64,000 nucleotides of DNA, from positions 48,966 through 112,965 of the forward strand of contig WGME01000006.1 of NCBI GenBank assembly GCA_016125225.1, read 5' to 3'. Below, piece after piece: positions 10,377 to 18,882 of the stretch (the stretch's first letter is position 1; every line of letters starts with the position of its first letter). A program made the position numbers and the translations under genes. The notes beneath the pieces were generated by a model. That model was given only the letters and a program-made list of their open reading frames with translations, had not been told where the DNA came from and searched no databases. The DNA comes from a bacterium. GTDB lineage: Bacteria; Planctomycetota; Planctomycetia; Planctomycetales; Planctomycetaceae.

Positions 10377-11423
10377 GTGGTTGAGTACCGCTGCTTTCGC
10401 AATGCCGACCCTCCAGACTTGTTGCGGCTCTGGCACGTTTGCCAACTGGGTCGTGGTGCGGCCTCGGGAATTGATATCGACATCTTCGAAACGGTGGTGT
10501 TTTCACAGCCCTACTTCGATCCACAAGGGCTGATTCTCGCGACGGTCAATGGCGAAGTGGTGGGCTTTGTGCACGCAGGGTTTGGCCCGAACCACGAAGA
10601 AACCCACATCTCAACCCATCGGGGGGTGATCTGTGCGGTCATGGTGGCTCCGAAATTTCGGCGTCAGGGAATCGGCCGCGAGTTGATGCGTCGCGCGGAA
10701 GAATATCTGCGGCAGCGCGGTGCCCCCCACGTCTTCGCCGGCGCCGCAACGCCGTTCGACCCGTTTTATTTTGGGATTTACGGGGGTTGCCAACCGGCTG
10801 GCTTTCTGGAAAGCGACCCGGCGGCAGCCCCATTCGTCCATGCGATGGGCTATACCGAGCACCATCGGCGATTGGTGCTGCAACGGTCTTTGCAGGACAA
10901 AGGCAGCCCCGGCGGCCTCCGTCTGATGAGCATTCGCCGCGCATCCAAATTGTGCAGTCCGGAAGTGCCCGCGCATCCCACGTGGTGGTGGTCGACACGT
11001 CCCGGCCGCTTGGATACGTTAGAATTGGCCCTGATGCCGAAATCCGGCGGCGAACCGTACGCAAGCATTACCGTTGTCGGCCTCGATTTTTACGTCCACA
11101 AATGGCAGCAACGCGGCATCGGCCTGATGGATTTGTCCGTGCCGGAGCGTTACCGTCGCAAAGGGTATGGTCAGGCCTTGCTGGTGGAAGTCTGTCGTCG
11201 CATCCGCGAAGAAATGATTTCCATAGCCGAAGCCCATGTCGATGCCACGGATACTGCCGCGTTCGGTGTCTTCCAGGCGGCGGGATTTGCCCCGATTGAT
11301 ACCGGAGTCGTCTACCAGAAGACACTCGCCCCAATGCTGATGTCGGCCGAAGCCACCGAAGTGGAACCAGTCACCCTGGGGGCTGCAGCCGCCGAGGAAG
11401 TTTCCTTCGAGGTGGTGGCCTGA
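10377..11423 (+). CDS. Tandem GNAT-family N-acetyltransferase
   Basis: A protein of about 348 residues with two acetyltransferase folds. The first carries VMVAPKFRRQGIGRELMRRAEEYL and the second MDLSVPERYRRKGYGQALLVEV; both hold the R/Q-x-x-G-x-G/A acetyl-CoA loop. WWWSTRP precedes the second domain. Substrate unknown; tandem GNATs of this type include mycothiol-synthase-like enzymes. The start is uncertain. GTG 10377 opens the conserved domain (VVEYRCFRNADP), while an upstream TTG at 10344 would add 11 residues. It ends with a short Ala/Glu-rich tail. The DDAH-like gene follows by 54 bases. Confidence 0.8.
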   Translation: MVEYRCFRNADPPDLLRLWHVCQLGRGAASGIDIDIFETVVFSQPYFDPQGLILATVNGEVVGFVHAGFGPNHEETHISTHRGVICAVMVAPKFRRQGIGRELMRRAEEYLRQRGAPHVFAGAATPFDPFYFGIYGGCQPAGFLESDPAAAPFVHAMGYTEHHRRLVLQRSLQDKGSPGGLRLMSIRRASKLCSPEVPAHPTWWWSTRPGRLDTLELALMPKSGGEPYASITVVGLDFYVHKWQQRGIGLMDLSVPERYRRKGYGQALLVEVCRRIREEMISIAEAHVDATDTAAFGVFQAAGFAPIDTGVVYQKTLAPMLMSAEATEVEPVTLGAAAAEEVSFEVVA

Positions 11424-11477
11424 ATCGAATCGTAGCGTTCATCATCCGCCGGGCATCGCATCACGGAAGGTGTCCCC

Positions 11478-12302
11478 ATGCCAGATTTCGAGCAACCCAC
11501 GATTCTGATGTGTCCGCCCGATTTCTTCGGGATTGAATACGAAATCAATCCGTGGATGGACCGGACGAAGCCGAGCGATCATGCCACCGCGACGGCTCAA
11601 TGGAATGCCTTGCGTGACATTTTGATCTCGATCGGGGCCGACGTGCGGTTGATGGAACCGGTGCCGGGATTGCCCGATCTCGTCTTCACCGCCAACGCCG
11701 GTCTGGTCTGGAAAGAAACGATTTATCTTTCCTCGTTCCGACATGCCGCCCGACAAGGCGAGACGCCCGTCGATGATGCCTGGTTCCAGGCGGCGGGATT
11801 TGCCACGAAATCGTTACCCGTCCCGCACAACTTCGAAGGGGCCGGGGACGCCCTCTTCTGTGGCGACACCTTGTATGCGGGCTACCTGATTCGCAGCGAC
11901 GCCTCCGCGATGCATTGGCTGGCCGCTGACATGGGCTGCCGGGTGATTCCGCTGCAGCTGACCGATACGCGGTTCTACCATCTCGACACCTGCTTCTGTC
12001 CGCTCGATCCGACCTCCGCGATTTACTTTCCCGGCGCGTTCGACAGCTATGCCCAGCAGACGCTGAAGCAGATTCCGCGCTTGATTCCAGTGGTTGAAGC
12101 CGAAGCTGCCCGGTTCGCCTGTAATGCCGTGGTGGTTGGCCAGCATGTCGTGATGAACAGCGGCTGCCCGCAGTTGGAAGCCGATCTCGCATCACACGGA
12201 TTCATTCCGCATGCCACGCCCTTGGATGAATTCCTCAAATCGGGCGGCAGCGCGAAATGTCTGACCTTACGGCTCGATGGCGAAGACGCCGCAGTGTGGT
12301 AG
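11478..12302 (+). CDS. Dimethylarginine dimethylaminohydrolase-like amidinohydrolase
   Basis: A 274-residue member of the guanidino-group-modifying (pentein) superfamily. Substrate residues lie in FTANAGLVW and NFEGAGDAL. The catalytic His is H168 in FYHLDTCFCPL and the nucleophile Cys is C261 in GGSAKCLTLRL. The layout is closest to DDAH or arginine-deiminase-like enzymes that hydrolyse N-substituted arginines to citrulline; ornithine or other guanidino substrates are possible. The ATG at 11478 follows GGAAGGTG. It converges on the flavin reductase gene. Confidence 0.85.
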   Translation: MPDFEQPTILMCPPDFFGIEYEINPWMDRTKPSDHATATAQWNALRDILISIGADVRLMEPVPGLPDLVFTANAGLVWKETIYLSSFRHAARQGETPVDDAWFQAAGFATKSLPVPHNFEGAGDALFCGDTLYAGYLIRSDASAMHWLAADMGCRVIPLQLTDTRFYHLDTCFCPLDPTSAIYFPGAFDSYAQQTLKQIPRLIPVVEAEAARFACNAVVVGQHVVMNSGCPQLEADLASHGFIPHATPLDEFLKSGGSAKCLTLRLDGEDAAVW

Positions 12303-12310
12303 TCCTGCGG

Positions 12311-12817
12311 TCAGTATTTCAGACCATTCTTACGAATGTGCACCCAGGGACCGATTGAACCCAACTCCGGGCCGGCGAGGGCTCCGGTGAGTTCCACAGC
12401 ATAGATCACATGGTCGCCCGTGGCCATCTGATTCACCACCTGGCCTTCGAGACAGCCGAGAGCGTCCGTCAGCCATGGCACACCGGTCGCGCCGCGGGAC
12501 ACATTCTGTCCGACGAACGCCGGTTGATCGGGTTCAAACCCGGCTCCGAAGTGTTTCAGAAACTGCTTCTGATTCTCGCCGATCAGGCACAGCCCCACAA
12601 AAGGTGATTCCAACAGCCAGTCGTGCAGATACCGCTTGGCATTCACGGCGACCGTGACCATCGGCGGGCTGAACGAAGCCTGCTGCACCCAACTCGCGAG
12701 CAGACCGGTTTCGCGACCATCGGGCAAGCGGGCGGTCAAGATGACCAGCCCGCTCGGCAAACGGCCTAAAACAGCGGCTAGCTCTGTCGGGGCGGTGTCG
12801 GCGGGTCCGGTGCTCAT
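12311..12817 (-). CDS. Flavin reductase-like FMN-binding protein
   Basis: A 168-residue protein of the flavin reductase (DIM6/NTAB) family. The split-barrel signature runs RLPSGLVILTAR, GLLASWVQQASFSPPMVTVAV, then FVGLCLIGENQ and the late CLEGQVV and DHVIYAVEL segments. Such proteins bind FMN and reduce it with NAD(P)H, often serving a partner oxygenase. The ATG at 12817 overlaps the TGA of the upstream zinc-ribbon-like gene as ATGA, which fixes the start and implies coupled translation. Confidence 0.85.
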   Translation of the reverse strand: MSTGPADTAPTELAAVLGRLPSGLVILTARLPDGRETGLLASWVQQASFSPPMVTVAVNAKRYLHDWLLESPFVGLCLIGENQKQFLKHFGAGFEPDQPAFVGQNVSRGATGVPWLTDALGCLEGQVVNQMATGDHVIYAVELTGALAGPELGSIGPWVHIRKNGLKY

Positions 12818-13119
12818 GTCGCCCATTCTGACCGACAACCGCGGCAACGGAAACCCACCAGGGTCGCCGTTCCGGGAATCACCTGCCCCTTGCGGTTGCG
12901 AACACCGTCGGCCAGCTCAATCGGCTCCACCACGGGATAATGGCACGACGGACAACAGCGGTTGTCGTATAGCAGCCGGGCCCGTTCGATCACGTCGAAC
13001 ATGGGGCCATGACCTGCTATTTCACCCGCATCACCGAAGGGAATGACCGCCGGTTCTTCGAGCGCCACACCACCATCGGTGTCGACTTCATCGGGCCACA
13101 AGACACGCAGTCGGCTCAT
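12814..13119 (-). CDS. Small Cys-pair protein, zinc-ribbon-like
   Basis: A 101-residue protein of unknown function. The N-terminal half is acidic (LWPDEVDTDGG). The C-terminal half has two Cys pairs, NRCCPSCHYPVVEP and FRCRGCRSEW, spaced as in a zinc ribbon. RLLYDNRCCPSC with the closing CRGCRSEW recurs in planctomycete hypothetical proteins. A strong ribosome-binding site (GAGGAG, seven bases before ATG 13119) supports expression. The stop codon overlaps the flavin reductase start, so the two form an operon. Confidence 0.75.
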   Translation of the reverse strand: MSRLRVLWPDEVDTDGGVALEEPAVIPFGDAGEIAGHGPMFDVIERARLLYDNRCCPSCHYPVVEPIELADGVRNRKGQVIPGTATLVGFRCRGCRSEWAT

Positions 13120-13276
13120 CCGTGAGCTCCTCTGTCATGGACAAATCACTACGCCGTTACCGCCCCACATCCTGCAGGCAGCCCTCGGCCTAATCGTCAA
13201 GATCGTTAAAGTCTTACCGTCGCTCGGCCGAACTTGCAAGCGCGATCCGGCAACAAGCGCACGCCCGTCCATGCGT

Positions 13277-13342
13277 TTAGCCGCGAGGCAACGCCGAGCG
13301 CTGGGTGGATGAATCCAGCGATCGGCGTTGCCTCGCGGCTAA
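13277..13342. repeat. Palindromic repeat family C, copy 1
   Basis: A 66-base imperfect palindrome. The left arm begins TTAGCCGCGAGGCAACGCC and the right arm ends GCGTTGCCTCGCGGCTAA, around a short central loop. Related copies lie at 14808 and 60811, with a half copy at 7409. It lies just past the stop of the DUF1501 gene and could fold into a long RNA hairpin that ends or stabilises that transcript. Confidence 0.85.
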
Positions 13343-13346
13343 TGGG

Positions 13347-14798
13347 TTATATGAGAATCGGCTCGACGACATGCCCATGCACGTCGGTCAGCCGAAACTG
13401 GCGGCCTTGGAAGCGGAATGTCAGCCGTTCGTGATCGATGCCCAGCAGATGCAGCACGGTCGCCTGAAAATCGTGAACATCGACGGGGTTTTCGACGGCG
13501 TTGTAACCAAATTCGTCGCTGGCTCCGTAGGCCATGCCCGGCTTGATCCCGCCGCCGGCCATCCACAGCGTGAACGCATACGGATGATGATCGCGGCCCC
13601 AGGCTTTCACATCGGCCATGTTGCCCTGCAGGAACGGCGTGCGGCCGAACTCGCCCCCCCAGATCACCAAGGTGTCTTCCAGTAACCCACGCTGCTTCAG
13701 ATCTTTCACCAAGGCCGCCGAGGGTTGGTCGGTGTCTTTGCACTGGATGGCGAATTGCGTGGTGAGATTGCGGTGATGATCCCAACCAGCGTGCATCAGT
13801 TGGACGAAGTTCACGCCCCGTTCGATCAACCGGCGGGCCATCAGACAGTTGTAGGCATACGATCCCTGCCGATGCACATCGGGGCCATACATCTCCAGAA
13901 TGTGGGCCGGTTCAGTCGAGAAATCGGTCAGGTCAGGCACACTGGCCTGCATCTGATAGGCCATTTCATACTGGGCGATGCGGGTCAGAATTTCCGGGTC
14001 GCCGAACTCCTGATGATGCTGTTCGTTGAGCACGGCGAGATCATCGAGCAAACCCCGGCGGAGTTCGCGGCTCAGGCCATCGGGGTTCGAGAGATAGAGC
14101 ACCGGTTCGCCGCTGCCTCGGAATTTCACGCCCTGATACTTGGAGGGCAGGAAACCGGAACCCCAATAGAAGTCGTAGAAAATCTGGCCGCACGAGGCTT
14201 CTTTATCACGCGAAGTCATCACCACAAAGCCGGGGAGTTCCGCCGCCGAGGTCCCCAAGCCATAGGTCATCCAGGCCCCCATGCTGGGTCGGCCAGGCAT
14301 TTCGGAACCGGTGAGAAAGAACGTGATCGCCGGGGCATGATTCACCGCCGAACTGTGCATCGACTTCACAAAGCACAGGTCATCGACAATGCCCGCCGTA
14401 TGCGGCAGATAATCACAGACCCAGGCCCCGCTGTTGCCGTGTTGTTTGAAGCCGGGCAGGGCAGGGAGCACGAGCTTCTTGGAGTTCTGCGTCATCGTCG
14501 AGAGGCGTTGCCCCTTGTGAATCGATTCGGGGATCTCCTCACCGCGATGCTTTTCCATCTCCGGCTTGTAATCGAAGGTGTCGATGTGCGGCGGGGCACC
14601 ATTCATGAAGAGATAGATGACACGCTTGGCCTTCGGCGGATGATGCGGCAGCCCTGCCAGACCACCGGCCGCATGGCCATCACGGGTCAATAACGACGCC
14701 AATGCCGCACCACCGATTCCGGTCGCCGTGGTCGAAAAGAAATGCCGACGAGTGACGGCTGCAGCGGGGTTCATGAAGTCGAACATGTTGTGATCCAT
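13347..14798 (-). CDS. DUF1501 family protein with Tat-type signal
   Basis: A 483-residue protein of the DUF1501 family, which has an alkaline-phosphatase/sulfatase-like fold and is greatly expanded in Planctomycetes. A twin-arginine signal (TRRHFFSTTATG, then a hydrophobic run) lies near the N-terminus. Family landmarks are KRVIYLFMNGAPPHIDTFDY, NHAPAITFFLTG, GWDHHRNL, VIWGGEFGRTPF and GRDHHPYAFTLWMAGGG. Metal-binding His and Asp residues look intact, but no activity is established. It follows the PSCyt gene with only a 76-base gap filled by a family C repeat, the usual pairing. ATG at 14798. Confidence 0.9.
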   Translation of the reverse strand: MDHNMFDFMNPAAAVTRRHFFSTTATGIGGAALASLLTRDGHAAGGLAGLPHHPPKAKRVIYLFMNGAPPHIDTFDYKPEMEKHRGEEIPESIHKGQRLSTMTQNSKKLVLPALPGFKQHGNSGAWVCDYLPHTAGIVDDLCFVKSMHSSAVNHAPAITFFLTGSEMPGRPSMGAWMTYGLGTSAAELPGFVVMTSRDKEASCGQIFYDFYWGSGFLPSKYQGVKFRGSGEPVLYLSNPDGLSRELRRGLLDDLAVLNEQHHQEFGDPEILTRIAQYEMAYQMQASVPDLTDFSTEPAHILEMYGPDVHRQGSYAYNCLMARRLIERGVNFVQLMHAGWDHHRNLTTQFAIQCKDTDQPSAALVKDLKQRGLLEDTLVIWGGEFGRTPFLQGNMADVKAWGRDHHPYAFTLWMAGGGIKPGMAYGASDEFGYNAVENPVDVHDFQATVLHLLGIDHERLTFRFQGRQFRLTDVHGHVVEPILI

Positions 14799-14807
14799 TC
14801 CGGCCAA

Positions 14808-14869
14808 TTAGCCGCGAGACGCAGTCGAGCGTTGTAATGACGCAGCGCTCGGCGTTGCCTTGCGGCTAA
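14808..14869. repeat. Palindromic repeat family C, copy 2
   Basis: A 62-base copy between the PSCyt and DUF1501 genes. The outer arms extend slightly beyond the repeat, with CAATTAGCCGCGAG on the left and TGCGGCTAATTG on the right. The inner parts have drifted (GACGCAGTCGAGCG on the left, CGCTCGGCGTTGCC on the right). It lies inside a presumed operon, so it is more likely an RNA-processing or mobile element than a full terminator. Confidence 0.8.
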
Positions 14870-14874
14870 TTGAG

Positions 14875-17800
14875 TCACTCTTTGCACAGGGTTTCATCGA
14901 GATTCAACAGCAGCGAACTGACCGCCGTCCAGGCGGAGAAGTCCACCGGGGGAAGATCGAGATCGGGCGGCGATTCTCCGACACGGATCAACGCATTCGC
15001 GGCATCAAGGTCAGCGGTGTATTTCGTTCGCAGTTGTTCCAGCCGGTTTAATAACACGGCCTGTTCGTGATCGGTTGGAAAGCGCGAGGTACACAACCGG
15101 AAAGCAAAGGCCAGCCGTTCGGCATCGGTGGTTCCGCCGGTCTTCAATGTCCGCTCTGCCAGATGGCGGGCCGCTTCGATGAACGTGACATCGTTCAATG
15201 TCACCAGCGCATGCAAGGGCGTGTTGGTCCGGGCGAGTTTGACCGTGCAGTTCTGGCGATTCGAAACATCAAAGAAGACCGTCGGGCCAACGATCCGCCG
15301 CCAGAACTGGTAGAGACTGCGGCGATACAAGGCCGTACCACCGTCCTGCTGGTAACCGATCTTACCGAACGTCGCTTCCTCCCAGATTCCCGGCGGCTGA
15401 TACCCTTTGACCGGCGGACCGCCGACGTGTTCTTCGAGCAGGCCACTGACCGCAAGGGCCTGATCACGGATCATCCAACTCGGCCACCGATAACGCGGCC
15501 CGCGCGCGAGCAGCCGGTTGTCGGGATCATGTTCCACCAATTCCGGTGTGACTTTCGATGATTGCCGATAGGTCGCACTGGTCACAATCAGGCGGTGAAT
15601 ATGCTTCACATCCCAGCCACTGTCAATAAGTTCGCAGGCCAGCCAGTCGAGCAGTTCCGGGTGCGAAGGTTTCTCACCCTGCGACCCGAAATCTTCTGTC
15701 GTTTTGACGAGCCCAACGCCGAAGAACGTCTGCCAGATGCGGTTCGCCACCACGCGGGCCGTGAGGGGATTCTCGGGCGACATCAACCACCGGGCCAGTT
15801 CGAGCCGGCTCGGCACCTGCTCGGATGGCAGCGAAGTGAGCTTCGCGGGCAGGCCATGCGTCACCTTGTCGCCATACTTATCGTAGGCGCCGCGAATCAG
15901 GATGAAGGTTTCGCGGGGATCTTTCCGTTCCCGCATCACCATGGTGCGGGGCAGCGAACGTTCAAACCCTTCCCGCTGCGACTTCGCCTTCTCGGCAGCC
16001 TCTTTCGCGGCGATGACTTCCGCATGATTGCTTAGATAATACTCGCGGATCGCCTTCTGCTCGGCGTCGCTTCGTTGATCGGTCGCTTTCGCCAAGGCGG
16101 CCGCGACATCGCCGGGCATCCCCCGCACCACTTCGGGGCGAGCGGTAGTGTAGCTCAGTCGAAAATGTCCCAGCACATGCTGCACATGGGGCGATTGAAA
16201 CGCCAAGCGAATCGTCAGCACTTCGCTGTTGGGAACGGACAACGGTTGCTTCGGCATCACGATCAGTTCGTGCGGCTTGCCGAATTCAGGGAGCACTGCC
16301 CAACCAGTGTCAGCTTTGTTATCGATGACATTGGCCGCCGGCCAGCCTTGTTGTTCAAAGTCGGCCCGCACGGGATCGAGATCAATCGCGCGGCCGTAAA
16401 CTTCCACAGTCATTTCTGAGAGGACAAAGTTGCCATTGTCGGCTCGTCCCGGGCCGTTGTTGATCAGAGATTCGTCGGGTAACGCTTCCAGCCGCAGCCC
16501 GGTAATGACGTCGGTCATGGGCGGGAAGATCATCGAAAAGGTTTCTTGGGCGGGGTTGGAGCCCGTCGCGGTGAAGCTGTGGTCTTCCAGTTGAGCGAGC
16601 GTGGACCCCTGCTGCGTCTGTACCGATTTCGCGATCAACGGTTTCCATTCCAGCATCGCCGGGGAGTCGGTCGTTGAACCGGACATCGCCAGCATGGCTT
16701 CCCAGTCGGCGAGTTGTGCCAGGGCTCGATCCTGCGTTTCGTTCTGCTGTTTCCGCGAGAGTTGTTCGGCGTCGCGCAGTTCCTGCAATCGGGCCTGCTG
16801 TTCCTCCGTCGCGAGGCTCATCACCGGGTTAGCCAAACCGCCCGCGTCATTCGCCCCGGTTTCTTCGATCGAGTTGAAGTAGGCCGAAAGCTGGTAGTAC
16901 TCGCGCTGCGTGATCGGATCGTACTTGTGATCGTGGCAGCGGCAGCAATTGAAGGTGAGCCCCAGCCAGACAGTGCCCGTGGTTTCCACGCGGTCCTGTA
17001 CATACTCAACGCGCGATTCCTCGGCGATGCGGCCCCCTTCGCCATTGATCATGTGGTTGCGATGAAACCCCGAGGCAATGAGCTGCTGCCGGGACGGGTT
17101 CGGTAACAGGTCGCCCGCGAGTTGTTCGATGGAGAATTGATCGAACGGTTGATTGCTGTTGAGCGCTTCGATCGACCAGTCGCGCCAGTACCACATCGGC
17201 CGGGTGGGGTCGCCCTGGTAACCATTCGTGTCGGCATACCGGGCGGCGTCGAGCCAGTCCCACACCATCCGCTCGCCATACCGCGGCGAGGCCAGCAGAC
17301 GATCAATCACGCGGTCATAAGCATCGGGCGAGGAGTCGGCGAGAAAGTCATCCAGTTCCGCGAGAGTGGGGGGGAGTCCGGTCAGATCGAGCGTGACCCG
17401 CCGGAGTAAACGAGCCGGGTCGGCTTCTGGCGCGGGACGGAGTTGTTCCTGTTGCAGCCGCTGCTGGATGAAGGCATCGATGGCATTCTGTTGGAGCCGA
17501 TCAGCAATATGGACATCCGGAACCGCAGGGCGTTGCGGGGGAAGGAACGACCAATGCTCACTGTATTCGGCCCCCGCATCGATCCATTTCGCGATGAGAT
17601 CGATCTGTTCCGGAGTCAGCTTTCGGTTCGACTTCGGTGGCGGCATCTGTTCGTCAGGATCGGTCGATCGCAGCCGACGAATCAGTTCACTCTCACCACT
17701 TTTCCCCGGCAGAATGGCCTGCGAAGCGACCGCCGGGTCGCGTTGATCGAGCCGTAAATCAGCCGCCCGATTGGCACTATCTGGTCCGTGACAGAAGAAG

Positions 17801-17940
17801 CAGTTTTCGGATAGCAGCGGGCGAATCTGGCGGTCGAAATCGATCCGGGGTTCAGCCGACAAGGACGTGGAAACGCTAAAACTCAAGCCCCAGCCGAGCC
17901 AACCAGCAAAAACAATGAACTTCCAGTCAGCGCACGACAT
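14875..17940 (-). CDS. Planctomycete cytochrome c protein (PSCyt1-DUF1549-DUF1553)
   Basis: A 1,021-residue exported multidomain protein. It has a signal peptide (FIVFAGWLGWGLSFSVS), then a PSCyt1 haem-binding domain with NCFFCHGPDS, ending in the LTPEQIDLIAKWIDAGAEY helix. DUF1549 follows, from PDAYDRVIDRLLASPRYGER to a second haem-like motif CCRCHDHKYDP, then a coiled and discoidin-like central part. DUF1553 comes last (VVANRIWQTFFGVGLV, TNTPLHALVTLNDVTF). The CxxCH motifs imply covalent haem and a periplasmic redox role, perhaps in polymer breakdown with the adjacent DUF1501 protein. ATG 17940 follows AGGTGG and starts the signal peptide cleanly. Confidence 0.92.
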   Translation of the reverse strand: MSCADWKFIVFAGWLGWGLSFSVSTSLSAEPRIDFDRQIRPLLSENCFFCHGPDSANRAADLRLDQRDPAVASQAILPGKSGESELIRRLRSTDPDEQMPPPKSNRKLTPEQIDLIAKWIDAGAEYSEHWSFLPPQRPAVPDVHIADRLQQNAIDAFIQQRLQQEQLRPAPEADPARLLRRVTLDLTGLPPTLAELDDFLADSSPDAYDRVIDRLLASPRYGERMVWDWLDAARYADTNGYQGDPTRPMWYWRDWSIEALNSNQPFDQFSIEQLAGDLLPNPSRQQLIASGFHRNHMINGEGGRIAEESRVEYVQDRVETTGTVWLGLTFNCCRCHDHKYDPITQREYYQLSAYFNSIEETGANDAGGLANPVMSLATEEQQARLQELRDAEQLSRKQQNETQDRALAQLADWEAMLAMSGSTTDSPAMLEWKPLIAKSVQTQQGSTLAQLEDHSFTATGSNPAQETFSMIFPPMTDVITGLRLEALPDESLINNGPGRADNGNFVLSEMTVEVYGRAIDLDPVRADFEQQGWPAANVIDNKADTGWAVLPEFGKPHELIVMPKQPLSVPNSEVLTIRLAFQSPHVQHVLGHFRLSYTTARPEVVRGMPGDVAAALAKATDQRSDAEQKAIREYYLSNHAEVIAAKEAAEKAKSQREGFERSLPRTMVMRERKDPRETFILIRGAYDKYGDKVTHGLPAKLTSLPSEQVPSRLELARWLMSPENPLTARVVANRIWQTFFGVGLVKTTEDFGSQGEKPSHPELLDWLACELIDSGWDVKHIHRLIVTSATYRQSSKVTPELVEHDPDNRLLARGPRYRWPSWMIRDQALAVSGLLEEHVGGPPVKGYQPPGIWEEATFGKIGYQQDGGTALYRRSLYQFWRRIVGPTVFFDVSNRQNCTVKLARTNTPLHALVTLNDVTFIEAARHLAERTLKTGGTTDAERLAFAFRLCTSRFPTDHEQAVLLNRLEQLRTKYTADLDAANALIRVGESPPDLDLPPVDFSAWTAVSSLLLNLDETLCKE

Positions 17941-18070
17941 TGAGCCACCTGCATCGAGAGCGAACGAAACGGGGCGGGTCACTTCAGCATGGATTGATGC
18001 GTTCCTGACGTCAAGGCGTGTTGCCAAGTTCATTCTCGGTCAGATTCTTCATGACGTCGGATGTTGATAT

Positions 18071-18100
18071 TTGACCACGCCCCTATCGGCTGCGTAAACT
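18071..18100 (+). promoter_or_regulatory. Candidate sigma-70-type promoter of the twin peptide unit
   Basis: TTGACC at 18071-18076 and TAAACT at 18095-18100 are separated by 18 bases, close to the -35/-10 consensus. Transcription would start near 18107, about 80 bases before the first peptide start. Base resemblance only; not tested. Confidence 0.5.
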
Positions 18101-18185
18101 GCCAAGTCTGGGAAGTCTCGGAGAGGTCGCTGAGACTCAAAACAAACTAGCAACGCCAACTCATCGAAGGTGCGGGAGCTGATCC

Positions 18186-18284
18186 ATGGCCGTTTTGAAG
18201 TTTATTTTTGAAGTGATCTTTCTGGTCATCGATGTCATCGTCTTTCTGATTCAGTTGCTGCTCATGATCATTCAGGGAAATTGA
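18186..18284 (+). CDS. Small hydrophobic peptide 1 (32 residues)
   Basis: A 32-residue peptide, almost wholly hydrophobic, starting MAVLKFIFEV and ending with MIIQGN. GGGAG lies seven bases before the ATG, a strong ribosome-binding site in a genome where many genes lack one. Its only polar side chains in the core are E9, D16, Q23 and Q30, spaced exactly seven apart, so on a helix they form one polar stripe. Peptide 2 downstream has the same stripe. A single membrane-spanning or membrane-surface helix is likely. The pattern resembles TisB-type type I toxins, but no antitoxin RNA was identified. Function is inferred only. Confidence 0.7.
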   Translation: MAVLKFIFEVIFLVIDVIVFLIQLLLMIIQGN

Positions 18285-18459
18285 GAAATCCAAACTCAGA
18301 AGCCTTTCAGGCGGTTGACTCTGGTTTGAAGAGTTCGTGGCGATTACGCAACGCTCAACGTAATTGCCTGCTAATGTGTCCTTTGCATACGTCTCGAGTT
18401 CCAATTCACACCGCTGTGAATGTCACGCGGTAATCACTATCACAGGAGTAGATTCCAAC

Positions 18460-18552
18460 ATGCTTTCAATTATCCTTGAGCTTCTGTCTTTCGCACTGGA
18501 CGTCGTTGTTGCCATTGTTCAGATCATCGTGGCGATCTTTCAGGGACGTTAG
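18460..18552 (+). CDS. Small hydrophobic peptide 2 (30 residues), paralogue of peptide 1
   Basis: A 30-residue hydrophobic peptide beginning MLSIILELLSF and ending AIFQGR. E7, D14, Q21 and Q28 repeat the heptad stripe of peptide 1, and the C-terminal QG-plus-one-residue ending is shared, so the two are paralogues. AGGAG lies 11 bases upstream of the ATG. A hairpin (TTCACA, CCGC, TGTGAA at 18405-18420) lies about 25 bases before the ribosome-binding site and may control translation. The unit ends with a strong terminator at 18628, so both peptides are probably on one transcript of about 560 bases. Confidence 0.7.
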   Translation: MLSIILELLSFALDVVVAIVQIIVAIFQGR

Positions 18553-18882
18553 TTCCGATCAAGTGTTCGCCCGACGATGCGTCAGCGGACTTCGCGTGTC
18601 GCATAAAGTCCATCGTCGCAGTAGTAACCGCCGGAGTGGTGTCCCCTCGACACTCCGGCGGTTTTTCTTTTGCCGGTGGAATACCGTCTCTGCTGTACAG
18701 GTCCGGTTATGCGGGTCAATCGGTGAAATCTTGAGGGTTGAGAAATCTCAACCGTTGACGCGTGGTCACCGGTGTCGGCATACTCGCGCCAACCGCTCTG
18801 AATTTCCCGTTCCGGCCAGAAGTTACGATCCGCATTTTTCCCGGCGTTTCAACGCGTTCGGTGAGCAGGAGTGTAAGTCGTT
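18553..18882. other. Region between twin peptides and giant surface protein
   Basis: This 330-base stretch holds the strong terminator at 18628-18670. After it comes a short palindrome at 18736-18753 (GGTTGAG, AAAT, CTCAACC) in the probable promoter/leader region of the surface protein gene. No further gene is seen. Confidence 0.5.
18628..18670 (+). terminator. Rho-independent terminator after the twin peptide unit
   Basis: An 11-bp perfect stem (CCGCCGGAGTG with CACTCCGGCGG) around a 12-base loop is followed by TTTTTCTTT. It is one of the few canonical hairpin plus U-run terminators in the window. Confidence 0.9.

Noticed and set aside
18147..18404. 85-codon minus-strand frame over the first small peptide
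   Set aside because: Composition is unlike a protein and it overlaps the peptide, promoter-proximal leader and palindromes; no ribosome-binding site. It could still mark an antisense transcript.
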